The position numbers were made by a program, and so were the translations under genes. Source: Jeotgalicoccus marinus DSM 19772 (GTDB lineage Bacteria; Bacillota; Bacilli; Staphylococcales; Salinicoccaceae). From it: a stretch of DNA of 64,000 nucleotides. This document shows positions 26,585-37,648 of the stretch, in pieces. Positions within the stretch are counted from its first letter, which is position 1, and each line of letters begins with the position of its first letter. Below the pieces are notes generated by a model. The model was given only the letters and a program-made list of their open reading frames with translations. It was not told where the DNA came from and made no database searches. The DNA lies in the NCBI RefSeq assembly GCF_000425825.1, contig NZ_AUEE01000007.1:1-64000 (forward strand). The letters run 5' to 3'.

Positions 26585-27907
26585 TTGAAGATTGGTAACA
26601 AATTAACAATTTATATTGTAATCGCTTTAATAGCAGGTATAGCTGTAGGTTCAATTTTCAATACCATGGTAGACCAAGGTTGGGTCTTATGGATTGATCA
26701 GTACATATTCAATGTACTTGGGCAATTATTCTTAAATCTAATATTTATGGTCGTTGTGCCTGTAGTATTCATTTCAATTACATTGGGTGTTGTTAGTGTA
26801 GGTGATCCTAAACTACTTGGAGCAATCGGTGTTAAAACGTTAATATTTTATTTAACTACAACTGCAATCGCAATTACGATTGCAATGGGAATTGCTTTAA
26901 TTTTACAACCAGGGGAAGGTCAATCGAATTTACTTCAGTCTGATGAAGTGACAGAATATCGTGAGACAGAACTTGAAGGTGGAGATACTGAATTAGCGAT
27001 GGAACAAACGTTTGACCAGACGCTAATCAATATTATTCCAGATAATATCTTTATGGCAATGGCAGAGCAGGATATGTTACAAATCATAGCTTTCGCGATT
27101 TTCATAGGTGTTGGTTTAATTGCGGTTAAGGAAAAAGCTAGTGGAATCGTTAAATTATTTGAACAAGCTAACGAAGTCATTATGTGGATTGTCTTAGCAA
27201 TCATGAAATACTTCGCAGCACTTGGTGCCTTTGGTCTAGTAGCAACAGCATTTACTCATGCTGGTTTTGGTGCGATTCAACAGCTCGGAATGTATTTCTT
27301 ATGTGTATTACTTGCCTTGTTTATTCACTTTGCAGTTGTCTATGGTTCTGCAGTAACCTTCTTAGCGAAGAAAAGCTTTGTTTGGTTCATTAAAAACTTT
27401 ACTCCAGCTATGACTGTTGCCTTTAGTACTTCATCATCATCTGCTGTACTACCGGTTTCTTTAGAAACGGCTCAGAATAGATTGAAAGTCAGAAAGAGTA
27501 TTTCCGCATTCGTTCAGCCTTTAGGTGCAACGATTAATATGGATGGTACAGCCATAATGCAAGGGGTTGCGACAGTATTTATTGCACAATTGTCTGGTGT
27601 TGATTTAACAATCATGCAGATGGTAACAGTGGTAATTATCGCAACAATTGCAAGTATCGGTACAGCTGGTGTTCCTGGTGTAGGACTTGTAATGCTTGCC
27701 ATGGTACTAACTGCTGTTGGACTTGATCCAGCTGCCATTGGTATCATCTTAGGGATTGATAGATTACTTGATATGACACGTACAACAGTGAACATCACAG
27801 GAGATGCGACAGTGGCTATGATCATTGACCATCAACAAAATGTTAAAGAAGGTAAGTTCATCAAGGGTAAACATAAATACGTCGACGGTGAAATCGTTGA
27901 AAAATAA
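26585..27907 (+). CDS. Dicarboxylate/amino acid:cation symporter (DAACS)
   Basis: A 440-aa membrane transporter of the GltP/DctA family. It shows the serine-rich re-entrant loop SSSSAVLPVS, the NMDGTAI substrate/cation motif and TAGVPGVG, with eight TM helices. Substrate is glutamate/aspartate or C4-dicarboxylates. The start is TTG at 26585 with AAGGGGG upstream. A partial cre-like site lies about 120 nt upstream. Confidence 0.88.
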   Translation: MKIGNKLTIYIVIALIAGIAVGSIFNTMVDQGWVLWIDQYIFNVLGQLFLNLIFMVVVPVVFISITLGVVSVGDPKLLGAIGVKTLIFYLTTTAIAITIAMGIALILQPGEGQSNLLQSDEVTEYRETELEGGDTELAMEQTFDQTLINIIPDNIFMAMAEQDMLQIIAFAIFIGVGLIAVKEKASGIVKLFEQANEVIMWIVLAIMKYFAALGAFGLVATAFTHAGFGAIQQLGMYFLCVLLALFIHFAVVYGSAVTFLAKKSFVWFIKNFTPAMTVAFSTSSSSAVLPVSLETAQNRLKVRKSISAFVQPLGATINMDGTAIMQGVATVFIAQLSGVDLTIMQMVTVVIIATIASIGTAGVPGVGLVMLAMVLTAVGLDPAAIGIILGIDRLLDMTRTTVNITGDATVAMIIDHQQNVKEGKFIKGKHKYVDGEIVEK

Positions 27908-27916
27908 TTAGTTGTG

Positions 27917-27946
27917 GTGAGGCGTCTTTGGACGCCTCACTTTTTT
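27917..27946 (+). terminator. Terminator after symporter gene
   Basis: Perfect 10-bp stem GTGAGGCGTC/GACGCCTCAC, TTTG loop, T6. Confidence 0.93.
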
Positions 27947-27958
27947 GTATGTTATCAG

Positions 27959-28001
27959 ATTATAACGATTTTATTTTAATCGATGATAATATCGTTATAA
28001 T
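27959..28001. promoter_or_regulatory. Perfect 11-bp inverted repeat upstream of XRE regulator
   Basis: ATTATAACGAT (27959-27969) and ATCGTTATAAT (27991-28001) are exact complements separated by 21 nt (two turns of helix between half sites). The second arm contains a TATAAT box. It lies about 135 nt before the regulator gene. It looks like an operator for a dimeric regulator, possibly the downstream XRE protein. Confidence 0.45.
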
Positions 28002-28136
28002 AGTGAATAATTAGTGAATTCTTTCCCAAAGCTCTTTTAATTGTAATAATTATCATTTAAAATATTGAATAGACAAAAAGTGATATAATAGGTGGTTAAT
28101 ATAAGTTAATCGCAGTGAGATGAAGGGACGATCTAA

Positions 28137-28583
28137 ATGGATAAGCAAGAATTCACACAAATTCTACAGTCGAAGTTCAAAATAGTTAGAACGGAGGCTG
28201 GTTACACACAAGATGCTATGAGCCATACAATTGGATTATCCAAAAAGACACTAGTACAAATAGAAAAAGAACGCATCGTACCTAACTGGACGACGAGTGT
28301 GTCACTCTGTGCACTATTTAGAAATAGTGAAGTATTAACCAATACGTTCGGTGGAGATCCTTTAGAATTAGTACAAGTGTTATCCAGAGGTTCAGCAATT
28401 TACCCTAACTACAATAAAGGGAATATTTATTGGGAAACCTTAGAATCAAACAAAGGTTACAAATTGGAATTCAACAAAACGAATTCAATTTATCGTGTAA
28501 TTAGTGATAAGAACCAACCCCTACATGCTTCATATATCGAGAGAGAAATGAGAACGTATTTTGAGCGTGTAAGTAACAGATAA
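28137..28583 (+). CDS. XRE-family transcriptional regulator
   Basis: A 148-aa protein with an N-terminal HTH (EAGYTQDAMSHTIGLSKKTL and LVQIEKERIVPNWT) and a C-terminal domain of about 75 residues without a recognisable ligand motif. Monocistronic, closed by a terminator. Target genes unknown; autoregulation through the upstream inverted repeat is possible. Confidence 0.78.
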   Translation: MDKQEFTQILQSKFKIVRTEAGYTQDAMSHTIGLSKKTLVQIEKERIVPNWTTSVSLCALFRNSEVLTNTFGGDPLELVQVLSRGSAIYPNYNKGNIYWETLESNKGYKLEFNKTNSIYRVISDKNQPLHASYIEREMRTYFERVSNR

Positions 28584-28596
28584 TATACTTTATTAT

Positions 28597-28638
28597 GAAG
28601 CCTAAAGACTAGATGATGTGTCCTTAGGCTTCTTTTTT
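28597..28638 (+). terminator. Terminator after XRE regulator
   Basis: Stem GAAGCCTAA/TTAGGCTTC with an extended lower-quality inner part, followed by T6. Confidence 0.85.
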
Positions 28639-28706
28639 AATGCTTTTCCTTTAAATTGTATCTAAAGTTGTATATAGTTATTAAGGCGAATAAGAGGTGA
28701 AATTCA

Positions 28707-29837
28707 ATGAATCCAATTTTACAAATTGCAATAATGATTATAACAGGGGCTTTAATTGGTGGTTTTACAAATACACTCGCAATTAAAATGTTATTTAGAC
28801 CATATGAGGCAAAATATTTATTCGGTAAGAGACTGCCATTTACGCCGGGTGTCATTCCTTTACGACGTGACGAAGCATCGACGAAACTCGGTGAAATTGT
28901 TACTGGTCACTTATTAACACCAGAAGTTTTTAGGGATAAATTACAAAGCCCTGAAATGAATAATTTAATTATGCATTTCATCGATCGTCAGATTGAAACG
29001 ATTGAACAAGAAAAGCTAACCCCATCATACTTTTTAGAACGTCTGTCTGACGGATTGACTGACAAGTTAATTCACTTTTTTAATGAAGAAATTAAATCGA
29101 AAGTCCAAGATGAAGGACAAAAGCTTTACCAAAGAGAAGTGGGAAGTTTGATTCCTGATGATGCGCTAGCGTCCTTAGATCAAAAAGTGGATCACCTTGC
29201 TTATGATATCAACAACAAGATCAGTAGCTATTTGTCGAGTGAAAAAGGTTATAATGACATATTTACTATGGTGGATGAATTTATAGAGAATAGGGGACGA
29301 ATAGCAAAAGGGCTTAAATACTTTATGACTAAAGAGTCTTTAGCACATAGAGTCCAAGATGAGCTACTTAAACTTATCAGTCAGGATAAGATGATTGATA
29401 TAGAGAAAAAAGTGATTTTAGATGAGTATGAGAAATTTAAAAATAATCGCTTAGATGATGTAGTCTCAATCCAAGATAGGGACAAAATTATCAATAGCAT
29501 TGTCGAAGTCCTACAAGAAAAAATAGATATTAGGGAGATTTTAAATACACCAATTGTCAACTTTAATCCTGAATTGTTTGAACGCTTTAAGGAAAAGGGT
29601 AAATACAAATTGAAAGACGACTTCATTGCCTATTCATCAAAGAATATGACGAAGATCATCAACAAGCTTCAGCTTGCTGACGTGATTAAGAAACAAATTG
29701 ATAGCTTTGAGTTAAGTAAACTTGAGTCATTAGTAATGGATGTAGCAAATAAGGAATTTAAAATGATTATGCTACTGGGTTATTTACTCGGGGGTATTGT
29801 CGGATTGTTCCAAGGCATGTTAGTATTGTTTTTCTAA
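28707..29837 (+). CDS. DUF445 membrane protein (YheB-like)
   Basis: A 376-aa protein with a TM helix at each end ([20 protein letters not shown] and [19 protein letters not shown]) and a long helical middle. The N-terminal block [15 protein letters not shown] and [10 protein letters not shown] is diagnostic of DUF445. The pairing with a YlbF/YheA gene just downstream is conserved in Bacilli. Function unknown. Confidence 0.85.
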   Translation: MNPILQIAIMIITGALIGGFTNTLAIKMLFRPYEAKYLFGKRLPFTPGVIPLRRDEASTKLGEIVTGHLLTPEVFRDKLQSPEMNNLIMHFIDRQIETIEQEKLTPSYFLERLSDGLTDKLIHFFNEEIKSKVQDEGQKLYQREVGSLIPDDALASLDQKVDHLAYDINNKISSYLSSEKGYNDIFTMVDEFIENRGRIAKGLKYFMTKESLAHRVQDELLKLISQDKMIDIEKKVILDEYEKFKNNRLDDVVSIQDRDKIINSIVEVLQEKIDIREILNTPIVNFNPELFERFKEKGKYKLKDDFIAYSSKNMTKIINKLQLADVIKKQIDSFELSKLESLVMDVANKEFKMIMLLGYLLGGIVGLFQGMLVLFF

Positions 29838-29891
29838 TTGCATAATTTGTGTTAATGTAAAATTATCAAACTAAAAGGAGCTTTTTTTCAA

Positions 29892-30242
29892 ATGACTAAT
29901 GTATATGATCAGGCGAACGCACTAGAGAGTGCTTTACGTCAATCAGAAGAATTCCAACAAATGCAGGAACTTTATTCTAAAGTAAACGAGAATGAAGAAT
30001 CTAAAAAACTTTTTGATGAGTTTAGAGAATTACAAATGACTCTACAACAAAAACAAATGCAAGGTGAAGAACTTCTTGAAGAAGACATTCAAAAAGCTCA
30101 GAGCTCAGCTCAAGAAATTGAGAACGATGAAAACATTAAAGGTTTAATGGAAGCAGAACAAAAAATGAGTCAGCTTATCCAAGACTTAAACCGTGTGATT
30201 ATGAAGCCTATTGAAGAGTTGTACGAAATCAACAATCAATAA
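29892..30242 (+). CDS. YlbF/YheA family protein
   Basis: A 116-aa all-helical, very acidic protein ([20 protein letters not shown], then [14 protein letters not shown]). It belongs to the DUF964/YlbF family, whose members include partners of YmcA and YaaT acting on RNase Y. The YheA-type paralogue has no settled role. SD AAGGAG. Confidence 0.85.
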   Translation: MTNVYDQANALESALRQSEEFQQMQELYSKVNENEESKKLFDEFRELQMTLQQKQMQGEELLEEDIQKAQSSAQEIENDENIKGLMEAEQKMSQLIQDLNRVIMKPIEELYEINNQ

Positions 30243-30253
30243 ATTAATTATAG

Positions 30254-30282
30254 ATGAGAGGCCTTACGGCCTCTCATTTTTG
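30254..30282 (+). terminator. Terminator after yheA-like gene
   Basis: Perfect 10-bp stem ATGAGAGGCC/GGCCTCTCAT, TTAC loop, TTTTTG. A TATAAT box for the next operon follows at 30283. Confidence 0.93.
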
Positions 30283-30329
30283 TTATAATGTTGGGGAATA
30301 GATTTTTCGCCTAAGAAAGGATGAATCCA

Positions 30330-31514
30330 TTGGTAAAATTTATCCATGCAGCTGATCTGCATTTAGATAGTCCATTTAAATCTCGGACAAAAATGCCCGC
30401 TAGTATATTAGAAATACTCATGGAAAGCACATATAAAAGTGTCACGCGTATGGTTGATTTTGCAATTTCGGAACGCGTTGATTTTATACTTATTTCAGGA
30501 GATGTTTTCGATCAGGCTAACCGTTCTTTAAAATCTGAAATATTCTTAAAAAATCAATTTAATAGATTGAGAGATAAGGGAATATTTGTCTATATGATTC
30601 ACGGAAACCATGATCCATTATCTTCAGGTTTTAAAACAAACTGGCCGGAAAATGTTGCGGTTTTCAGGGAGAATGTTGAAACTTATGAAATGATGAGTAA
30701 TAAGGGTGAACGTATATATTTACATGGATTCTCTTACTTGTTAGATGAATCTTATGAGAATAAGCTAGATGAGTATCCGACGAATACAGATAATAGAGGG
30801 ATTCATATTGGACTCTTACACGGTACTTATGCGAAGACTGACAACGATGTAAAACGTTATACAGAATTTAATTTAGAAGCATTAAACAATAAACTTTATC
30901 ACTACTGGGCACTTGGTCACATTCACGTGCGTCAACAGCTATCAGATTTACCACTGATTCACTATGCGGGTAATATCCAAGGTCGTCATAAGAATGAAAC
31001 AGGCGAAAAAGGATTCATACTCGTTCAAGGTGATGACGTTCGTTTATCAACTGAATTTGTACCTGTACAAGAAGTTGTTTTTAATAATTTTGAACTTAAG
31101 GTAGACACGCTAAAAAAAGAGAAGCTCTATCAAAAAATTGTTGAGTTTAAACAAGGCTTAAGAGAAAAAAATAAATATATTATCAATCTCACGCTCAATT
31201 ATGATGGGGAAGAAGAAATGTCATTAATGGACTTCAATGAACTAATTGAACTGCTCCAAGAAGACGAAGTCAATATTGATCAGTTTGTGTGGATTGATAA
31301 TATCGAGGTCACTTATAATAATGCTGAGCAAATTGCTTTATTAAATGATATTAAGAAAAGTTATTCAAATAACGAAGAACTCTTTAGAGAAGCAGTAAAT
31401 ACGATGTATATGGATCCTAATATTAATCGATATCTTCCACCAATTGGTGAGATTTCTCAAGATGAACTGCTTAAGATGGGTGAAGATCGCCTGAAAATGT
31501 TAATGAGGAAGTAG
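30330..31514 (+). CDS. yhaO: DNA repair exonuclease, SbcD/Mre11-like (YhaO)
   Basis: Metallophosphoesterase nuclease of 394 aa: HAADLHLDSPF, SGDVFDQ, IHGNHDP and GHIHVRQ supply the metal ligands. Pairs with the downstream ATPase YhaN as in SbcCD/Mre11-Rad50. TTG at 30330 is preferred: AAAGGATG lies 8 nt away, while the ATG at 30321 directly abuts the SD. First gene of yhaO-yhaN-yhaM. Confidence 0.9.
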   Translation: MVKFIHAADLHLDSPFKSRTKMPASILEILMESTYKSVTRMVDFAISERVDFILISGDVFDQANRSLKSEIFLKNQFNRLRDKGIFVYMIHGNHDPLSSGFKTNWPENVAVFRENVETYEMMSNKGERIYLHGFSYLLDESYENKLDEYPTNTDNRGIHIGLLHGTYAKTDNDVKRYTEFNLEALNNKLYHYWALGHIHVRQQLSDLPLIHYAGNIQGRHKNETGEKGFILVQGDDVRLSTEFVPVQEVVFNNFELKVDTLKKEKLYQKIVEFKQGLREKNKYIINLTLNYDGEEEMSLMDFNELIELLQEDEVNIDQFVWIDNIEVTYNNAEQIALLNDIKKSYSNNEELFREAVNTMYMDPNINRYLPPIGEISQDELLKMGEDRLKMLMRK

Positions 31515-31521
31515 TGAGCAT

Positions 31522-34449
31522 ATGAAAATACTTTCGGTAAATATATATGGATACGGTAAATTAATAAAGCAAGAATACAATACAAACCAGGATTTTCTTC
31601 AGGTATTCGGTGAGAATGAAGCCGGTAAGTCTACGATGATGTCCTTTATTCATTCAGTACTCTTTGGTTTCCCAACTAAAAAAGAACAAGAACCCCGTCG
31701 TGAGCCACGTATGCATAACTTATATGGTGGAAAACTGACGGTTCAGTTTAACGATGAGGAAGAACCTGTTGAAATCGAACGTCTTAAAGGTAAAGTTCAA
31801 GGCGACGTCAAAGTGTATTTTAAGGACGGTACGATGAGAGGCGAGGAGTGGTTAGCTAAAAAGCTAAACTACATCGATAAGAGAACCTATCGCTCAATCT
31901 TCTCCTTTGATGTTTTAGGCTTACAAGATATTCATAAGAACATGACTGAAGATAAGCTTCAAGAATATCTTTTAAGAGCAGGTGCACTAGGTTCTCATGA
32001 ATATGATGAGATGCTTGGCGCTATCGATAAAGAACTCAAAACACTCTATAAGCGTAACGGTATTAATCCTACTATTAATGTAGAACTAGAACACTTAAAG
32101 GAACTTAACGAAAAAATACGATCTGTTGAAAAGCAGGAGGACCGCTATAAATATTTAGTCGGAGAACAAGTTAAGACACTTGAGAACTTAAATGCTAAAA
32201 AACATGCGCTAAATCAATTGGATATGGTACGTAAACAGAAGATGAAAGAAGTTATGTACCATAAAGATATTAAAGATTGGAAGCAGTTAGAAAGTAAATT
32301 AGATATAGAGCCGGTAAACTTCCCTGAACGTGGAATTGAACGCTATGAGTCTCTGAGAAATCATATTAAGCAATCTGCAAGGGATATTGGTTTACGCCAG
32401 GAAAAACTTAAAACATTAATTGATGAAATTCAACATGTAGAATTACCAGATAAGTCGGTAATGGAATATTTAGACCGATTACAAAAAGAAGAGCCTGAAA
32501 TCAGACAACAAAACTTAGAAGTTGTCCGACTTTCCAATTCAATTTCTAATTTAGAAGACAGTATCCTGAATAATCAAAGGGACATTGGCTGGCAGGAAGA
32601 ACACTTAGATGTGGATGATTCTAATATTGTCAGAGAAACTGTACAATCACTCTTATCTAAATATGACGAAATCATGCTTGAAGAACAGTATTTGATCCGA
32701 GAAATTGATCATTTAAATGGCGACATTAAGCAACTGGACGCTGAAATTGAAGCATCTGAGTCAATTCAAATAGATGACCAGAGAATGGCAAAAAAACGTG
32801 AGTTATTAGATAAGGAATTTGAACTCGTTGAGAAAAAACGCATGTATCAACTGATAGAAAAAGATTACGAACGTGAAAAGCGGGAAAGAGACCGCGTAAA
32901 AAATTGGCAGGCAGCTTTAATAATTGCCATTAGCTTAGTCGCGATTATTATCGGTGTTACTTTTATTATTAATCACAGTTATTTATATGGTGGCTTGAGT
33001 TTAGCTATAGGTGCAGCTGCCTTGTTTATACTTGTTATCACAAATAACCGGGAACAAGATACCTTGAAAACAGATTATCAAGATGAGGTAATGAACCTGC
33101 AACAAGACATTGAGTCACTTAAACAAAACTACGACATTGCTTTTGATATCGAAGAAGCAAAAGACTTAAGACAAGAACTAAAGTCTTTACGTGCAAAACG
33201 TAGTTCTTTTGAAGTGAAACTGGGTGATTTAAATGAGACTTTATCCGTTAATGAAGCAAATCAAGATCACCTAAATACTCAACTTTTAAGTGTTAAAAAT
33301 GACTTGAAAGTAAACCCTGATATCGAAGCGAAATATATCGTTGATGCGATATTTACAATTAGAGATATAAAACAAAAACGCCGTCAAATCGATAAGGAAA
33401 AAAATCAGTTAAATGACATTAACAATGCACTCAATGATTTTGATCAAAGAGTCAGTGAAGAAGTCAGTAATTTAGGCATTCATTATTCTAAAAATGCTGT
33501 TTTCCATGAAGCAAATCAACTGGCGAACAAGTTAAGTGCCGATGAATCTAAATATTATCGTTTACGAGAGCAGGCAGACTTACTTGAGAACGAAATTTCG
33601 GTCCTAGAAGAACGCAATCGTACGTCTCAAAGAGAGCTCAATGAACTCTTAGATTATGTTGAAGCGGATGATGAAGAAGAGTATTACTACTATGCTAGAA
33701 AGCATGAAGAATATACAGCTGATGTAAATCGCTTTAAGGTGCTTAGTGAAAAACTTGACGAAGAGCACTTTGATTATGATCTTAGAAATGACCTATCTAA
33801 TCGACTCTTGGCTGACCTTAAAAATGATGAAGATGAAATTAATCAGCAGATAGATGTTGTCTCTGAACAAATCCAAAGTGAACAACAAACATTAGTTGAA
33901 TTAAATAATGAAATTAAAGTCCTTGAAAGTGATGGTAAACTCAGTGAACTAAATCATTTATACGGTATGCAAGAAAGTGTAGTACAAAGCCTTTCTGAGG
34001 AGTTTATGTCACTAACGTATATTAAGATTTTAATTGAAACTCATATCAAGGCAATTAAGGATGAACGTCTACCAATCGTTATCGAGGAAGCGAGAGAGAC
34101 ATTTGAGTTTGTAACTAAGGGTCGTTATATCAATGTGATTTACAATGAAGAAGGTATCTTCGTAAAACATAAGAATGGACAGATATTCCATCCATTGGAA
34201 CTGTCACAGTCAACTAAAGAGATGCTTTATATCAGCTTGAGACTTAGTCTTATTAGAGCCTTGAAGGGCTACTATCAACTGCCAATTATTATTGATGATG
34301 CATTCGTACATTTCGATAGTGAGAGAACGAAGACGATATTAGATTACTTCAGAACAAAAACGAATGATCAAGTGCTATACTTCACTTGTAATTTAAATAC
34401 AAGTATCCCGTCAGCGCAGACGATTCGACTAAAGGAAAAAAATAAATAG
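31522..34449 (+). CDS. yhaN: SbcC/Rad50-like AAA ATPase (YhaN)
   Basis: A 975-aa SMC-like ATPase. Walker [10 protein letters not shown] lies near residue 32, two long coiled-coil segments fill the middle, and the C-terminal part has an [15 protein letters not shown] signature and Walker [12 protein letters not shown]. An unusual feature of YhaN proteins is the pair of TM helices in the middle of the coil (about residues 465-510, [15 protein letters not shown]), suggesting a membrane-tethered nuclease complex with YhaO. Confidence 0.9.
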   Translation: MKILSVNIYGYGKLIKQEYNTNQDFLQVFGENEAGKSTMMSFIHSVLFGFPTKKEQEPRREPRMHNLYGGKLTVQFNDEEEPVEIERLKGKVQGDVKVYFKDGTMRGEEWLAKKLNYIDKRTYRSIFSFDVLGLQDIHKNMTEDKLQEYLLRAGALGSHEYDEMLGAIDKELKTLYKRNGINPTINVELEHLKELNEKIRSVEKQEDRYKYLVGEQVKTLENLNAKKHALNQLDMVRKQKMKEVMYHKDIKDWKQLESKLDIEPVNFPERGIERYESLRNHIKQSARDIGLRQEKLKTLIDEIQHVELPDKSVMEYLDRLQKEEPEIRQQNLEVVRLSNSISNLEDSILNNQRDIGWQEEHLDVDDSNIVRETVQSLLSKYDEIMLEEQYLIREIDHLNGDIKQLDAEIEASESIQIDDQRMAKKRELLDKEFELVEKKRMYQLIEKDYEREKRERDRVKNWQAALIIAISLVAIIIGVTFIINHSYLYGGLSLAIGAAALFILVITNNREQDTLKTDYQDEVMNLQQDIESLKQNYDIAFDIEEAKDLRQELKSLRAKRSSFEVKLGDLNETLSVNEANQDHLNTQLLSVKNDLKVNPDIEAKYIVDAIFTIRDIKQKRRQIDKEKNQLNDINNALNDFDQRVSEEVSNLGIHYSKNAVFHEANQLANKLSADESKYYRLREQADLLENEISVLEERNRTSQRELNELLDYVEADDEEEYYYYARKHEEYTADVNRFKVLSEKLDEEHFDYDLRNDLSNRLLADLKNDEDEINQQIDVVSEQIQSEQQTLVELNNEIKVLESDGKLSELNHLYGMQESVVQSLSEEFMSLTYIKILIETHIKAIKDERLPIVIEEARETFEFVTKGRYINVIYNEEGIFVKHKNGQIFHPLELSQSTKEMLYISLRLSLIRALKGYYQLPIIIDDAFVHFDSERTKTILDYFRTKTNDQVLYFTCNLNTSIPSAQTIRLKEKNK

Positions 34450-34460
34450 GAGGATCAAGA

Positions 34461-35399
34461 ATGAATAATATATCATCGTTAAAAGCTGGCGACTCAGTAG
34501 ATACATTCTTTTTAATTAAAAGAGCCCAGCAAGGTGTAACGACACAAGGTAAGCCCTACATGACGATTATTCTCCAAGATAGAACAGGTGAAGTGGAAGC
34601 TAAACACTGGAATGTAACACCAGATGAGATTGAAGTGTTATTACCAGAAACTTTAATCAAAGTTAAAGGAGATATTATCGATTATAGAGGGAAAAAGCAG
34701 ATGAAAATTGCAAATTTCCGACTAGCAACACCAGAAGATGGACTTCAACCTAAAGATTTCGTTGAAAAAGCACCTATCGATGGTGATGAACTATACGATA
34801 AAATCTTAGATTACTGCTTGAAAATAGAAAATGGTAGTCTACAGAGAATTACACGTCAGTTATTAACGAAGTATAGGAAAGAATTCTCGGTGTTCCCGGC
34901 AGCAATGAGTAATCATCACGATTTCGTATCCGGCTTAGCTTACCATGTTTACTACATGCTGAGAGTCGCTGATTCATTGTGTGATATTTACCCGACACTA
35001 AACCGAAGCCTATTGTTCTCAGGTATTATTTTACATGATATTGGCAAGGTTAAAGAATTGTCTGGACCAATTGGAACAACTTATACTAATGAAGGTAATT
35101 TAATTGGTCATATTGTCATAGCTGTTGAAGAAATAAATAAAATTGCAGAACAGCTTAATATTGAAGGTGAAGAAGTGATGTTATTAAAACATTTAATCCT
35201 GAGCCATCATGGTAAACTAGAGTACGGATCACCTAAGATGCCAATGATTAAAGAAGCAGAAATTCTTCATTTCATTGATAATATTGATGCGAGAATTATG
35301 ATGATGGATAAGCATATCAATAAAGCTGACAAAGGTAGTTTTACAGATAGAATCTTCCCATTAGAATCACGTAACTTTTATAGACCAGAGAGCTTTTAA
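34461..35399 (+). CDS. yhaM: 3'-5' exoribonuclease YhaM
   Basis: A 312-aa protein with an N-terminal OB domain ([24 protein letters not shown]) and a C-terminal HD phosphohydrolase domain ([19 protein letters not shown]). The same layout is found in YhaM/Cbf1, which trims RNA and can act on DNA. SD AGGAGG, 11 nt after yhaN, so cotranscribed with the repair pair. Confidence 0.93.
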   Translation: MNNISSLKAGDSVDTFFLIKRAQQGVTTQGKPYMTIILQDRTGEVEAKHWNVTPDEIEVLLPETLIKVKGDIIDYRGKKQMKIANFRLATPEDGLQPKDFVEKAPIDGDELYDKILDYCLKIENGSLQRITRQLLTKYRKEFSVFPAAMSNHHDFVSGLAYHVYYMLRVADSLCDIYPTLNRSLLFSGIILHDIGKVKELSGPIGTTYTNEGNLIGHIVIAVEEINKIAEQLNIEGEEVMLLKHLILSHHGKLEYGSPKMPMIKEAEILHFIDNIDARIMMMDKHINKADKGSFTDRIFPLESRNFYRPESF

Positions 35400-35418
35400 A
35401 ATATAATTAACGAATAAC

Positions 35419-35462
35419 AAAAAAGATGTTAGTCAATCTCTCTGATTGACTAACATCTTTTT
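35419..35462. terminator. Bidirectional terminator
   Basis: 19-bp stem AAAAAGATGTTAGTCAATC with its complement, TCTCT loop, between convergent yhaM and prsA. Confidence 0.95.
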
Positions 35463-35464
35463 AT

Positions 35465-36601
35465 TTACTCAGCGTCCTCAGAAGACTCGCTATCTTCGCC
35501 TGATTCAGCATTTTCACCGGACTCACTGTCGGTTGATTCTTCATTTTCTTTACTAGGCTCTCCAGCATTTTCTTCTTCGGCTGCTGGATCTTCAGTTTGA
35601 GCGTTTTCCAGTGCTTCATTCGCATTTAGGAAGGTGTCTTCAATATATGTTTGAATTTCTTCATTTTCAAACTCTACTTCATATTCTTCTAGAAGATCTT
35701 CATATGCTTTTAGTGCTTGTTGTGGATCTTCTTGAATGCTCTGGTTAACAAGTTGCGCCTTAATTGTGTTTAATTCTTCTTTTGGTGTATCTTCCAGTGT
35801 GGCATCTTCACGAAGTATAATATGGTAACCAAACTGTGATTCGACTGGTTCTGAAATCTCACCAGCTTCTAAATCAAATAGTGCAGTTTCAAATTCTTCA
35901 ACCATTTGTCCTTCTGGTACATAACCAAGGTCACCACCATTTTGTGCACTACCTGTATCATCTGAGTTTTCTTTAGCAAGTTCTTTGAAGTCAGCACCTT
36001 CATCTAATTGGGCTTTCAGGTCATCTGCTTTTTGTTTTGCTTCTTCTTTAGTCAAACTTTCTTCCGCGTTTTCTTCATCTTCTGCGGGTGCTTCGCCTTC
36101 TTCACCGAATGAAACGAGAATGTGAGATGCTTTTCTGACATTTTCAAATGCTTCTTCATCAGTTATTTCTAAGTAATCCGCAAAATATAAATCGTTATAT
36201 GCGTTAGAAATGCGCTGTTGTTTATAAGAATCAACTGTCATTCCTGGTTGAGATTGTTGTAACATCATGGAAAAGTTTTCTTCTCCACCATATTGTTCAA
36301 TTTCTTCTTCTACTTGTGCTGTTAACTCTTCTCTATCAATTTCTTCTGAGTACTTATCAGAAAGGATTTGGTCTAATACTAATTGGAAAGTCTGATTAGC
36401 GACTTGATTCGTACCAATTTGATTTAATACATCGTCTGTAGTAATATCACCAGCTTTACTTGAAGCTAGAACATCTCCGTATTCAACTTCACCTTGGTCT
36501 GTATTTTCTTCAGATTCATTACTTTCACTGCTATCATTACTACAAGCAGCTAGACTGACCAAGCCAATCCCTAAAATAAAAGGTGCTAATTTCTTCTTCA
36601 T
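35465..36601 (-). CDS. prsA: Foldase lipoprotein PrsA (parvulin peptidyl-prolyl isomerase)
   Basis: Extracytoplasmic folding factor for secreted proteins. The 378-aa precursor has a lipobox LAAC with Cys20, a parvulin domain (RKASHILVSF to FGYHIILRED) and SurA-like helices around it. The ATG at 36601 follows AGGAGGAG and gives a normal signal peptide. The C-terminal about 60 residues are a low-complexity Glu/Ser tail, and the parvulin domain holds an acidic insert (EEGEAPAEDEENAEE), possibly a halotolerance trait. Confidence 0.94.
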   Translation of the reverse strand: MKKKLAPFILGIGLVSLAACSNDSSESNESEENTDQGEVEYGDVLASSKAGDITTDDVLNQIGTNQVANQTFQLVLDQILSDKYSEEIDREELTAQVEEEIEQYGGEENFSMMLQQSQPGMTVDSYKQQRISNAYNDLYFADYLEITDEEAFENVRKASHILVSFGEEGEAPAEDEENAEESLTKEEAKQKADDLKAQLDEGADFKELAKENSDDTGSAQNGGDLGYVPEGQMVEEFETALFDLEAGEISEPVESQFGYHIILREDATLEDTPKEELNTIKAQLVNQSIQEDPQQALKAYEDLLEEYEVEFENEEIQTYIEDTFLNANEALENAQTEDPAAEEENAGEPSKENEESTDSESGENAESGEDSESSEDAE

Positions 36602-36648
36602 CTCAAATTCTCCTCCTAGTTGCATATACAAGAAATAATATAACACAC

Positions 36649-36679
36649 AAAAAAGGCAGCATACAAACGTAAGCTGCCT
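36649..36679 (-). terminator. Terminator of ytxH (minus strand)
   Basis: On the minus strand AGGCAGC/GCTGCCT followed by TTTTTTG; it also separates prsA as its own transcript. Confidence 0.8.
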
Positions 36680-36696
36680 GATGTTTAAATAGTCTG

Positions 36697-37080
36697 TTAT
36701 TTTTCTTCAGTTTCCGATTGATCTTTCTTACTTGGTGGGCCTTCTAAAGCGCCATCTACACGGTTTTGAACATTTTCAATATTAGTCTGTAAACGTTCAA
36801 TATTTGGGTTGATGTCTGCTTGGAAGTTAGAAATCATCGTTTTAACTTCATCTCCAAGTGTTGAGAAAACCTCACTTGATTCATGCTTTGTTTTAAGGAA
36901 AGCATTTTTGATTTCGTCACCTTCGATTTTTAACTGATTAAGACCTGACTGTAAATCATTAGTGCCAGATGCTAATGAATTTTGTAAGGCTTTACCGGAC
37001 TTAGGAGCGTTCAAGAATGCAATAAGTAAACCTCCAGTTAATCCAACAGTAAAGCCGACTCCGATATTTTTAAGTTTCAT
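36697..37080 (-). CDS. YtxH-domain membrane-anchored protein
   Basis: A 127-aa protein with an N-terminal hydrophobic helix containing glycine-rich VGLTGGLLIAFLNAPKSGK (YtxH signature) and a long amphipathic helical tail (FQADINPNIERLQTNIENVQ). ATG at 37080 is chosen since GAGAGGTG lies 6 nt before it. Lies between hit and prsA, as in staphylococci. Function unknown, probably envelope related. Confidence 0.82.
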   Translation of the reverse strand: MKLKNIGVGFTVGLTGGLLIAFLNAPKSGKALQNSLASGTNDLQSGLNQLKIEGDEIKNAFLKTKHESSEVFSTLGDEVKTMISNFQADINPNIERLQTNIENVQNRVDGALEGPPSKKDQSETEEK

Positions 37081-37126
37081 ATTATACACCTCTCATTGTT
37101 TCTTACATACCCTGTCTCGGCGTTAG

Positions 37127-37558
37127 TTATGCATTTAATGAATTTTTAATTGCATCAGCTACTTCACTGCGAACATCGGTAGAGTTCTCTTCTTCAGGTA
37201 AGTCAACCCACTTATAACCAAAACCATCATGTGCTTCTTTATATCTCGGGATGATATGGAAGTGTAGATGGAAGACTGATTGTGATGCGTAAGCACCGTT
37301 GTTTTGAACAACGTTAAGTCCGTCAGGGTTAAACGCGTCTTTGACTGCATTAGCCACTTTTGTGACAACCTTGATTACTTTTGCACCTGTTTCATCATCT
37401 AGGTTGTAAATATTTTCTATTACTTTTTTAGGGACGACAAGTGTGTGCCCCTTAGCAACTGGAAAGGCATCCATAAATGCAATGACATCATCGTCTTCAT
37501 AAATAATATTTGCGGGTACTTCTCTGTCGATAATTTTTTCAAAAATAGTCTTAGTCAT
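37127..37558 (-). CDS. hit: HIT family nucleotide-binding hydrolase
   Basis: A 143-aa histidine-triad protein with HLHFHIIPR near residue 100 and the N-terminal FEKIIDREVPANIIYED block, typical of HinT-like purine nucleoside phosphoramidases. ATG at 37558 is preferred because GGAGG lies inside the upstream in-frame extension. It is divergent from ecsA, the conserved Bacilli arrangement. Confidence 0.92.
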   Translation of the reverse strand: MTKTIFEKIIDREVPANIIYEDDDVIAFMDAFPVAKGHTLVVPKKVIENIYNLDDETGAKVIKVVTKVANAVKDAFNPDGLNVVQNNGAYASQSVFHLHFHIIPRYKEAHDGFGYKWVDLPEEENSTDVRSEVADAIKNSLNA

Positions 37559-37648
37559 CTCAATATCCTCCATAGCTCTCTTTATGATATAGTTTTACTT
37601 AAGTATCAGTATACAAATAATTAGAACGATTTAAAAGGAAGTCAAACA

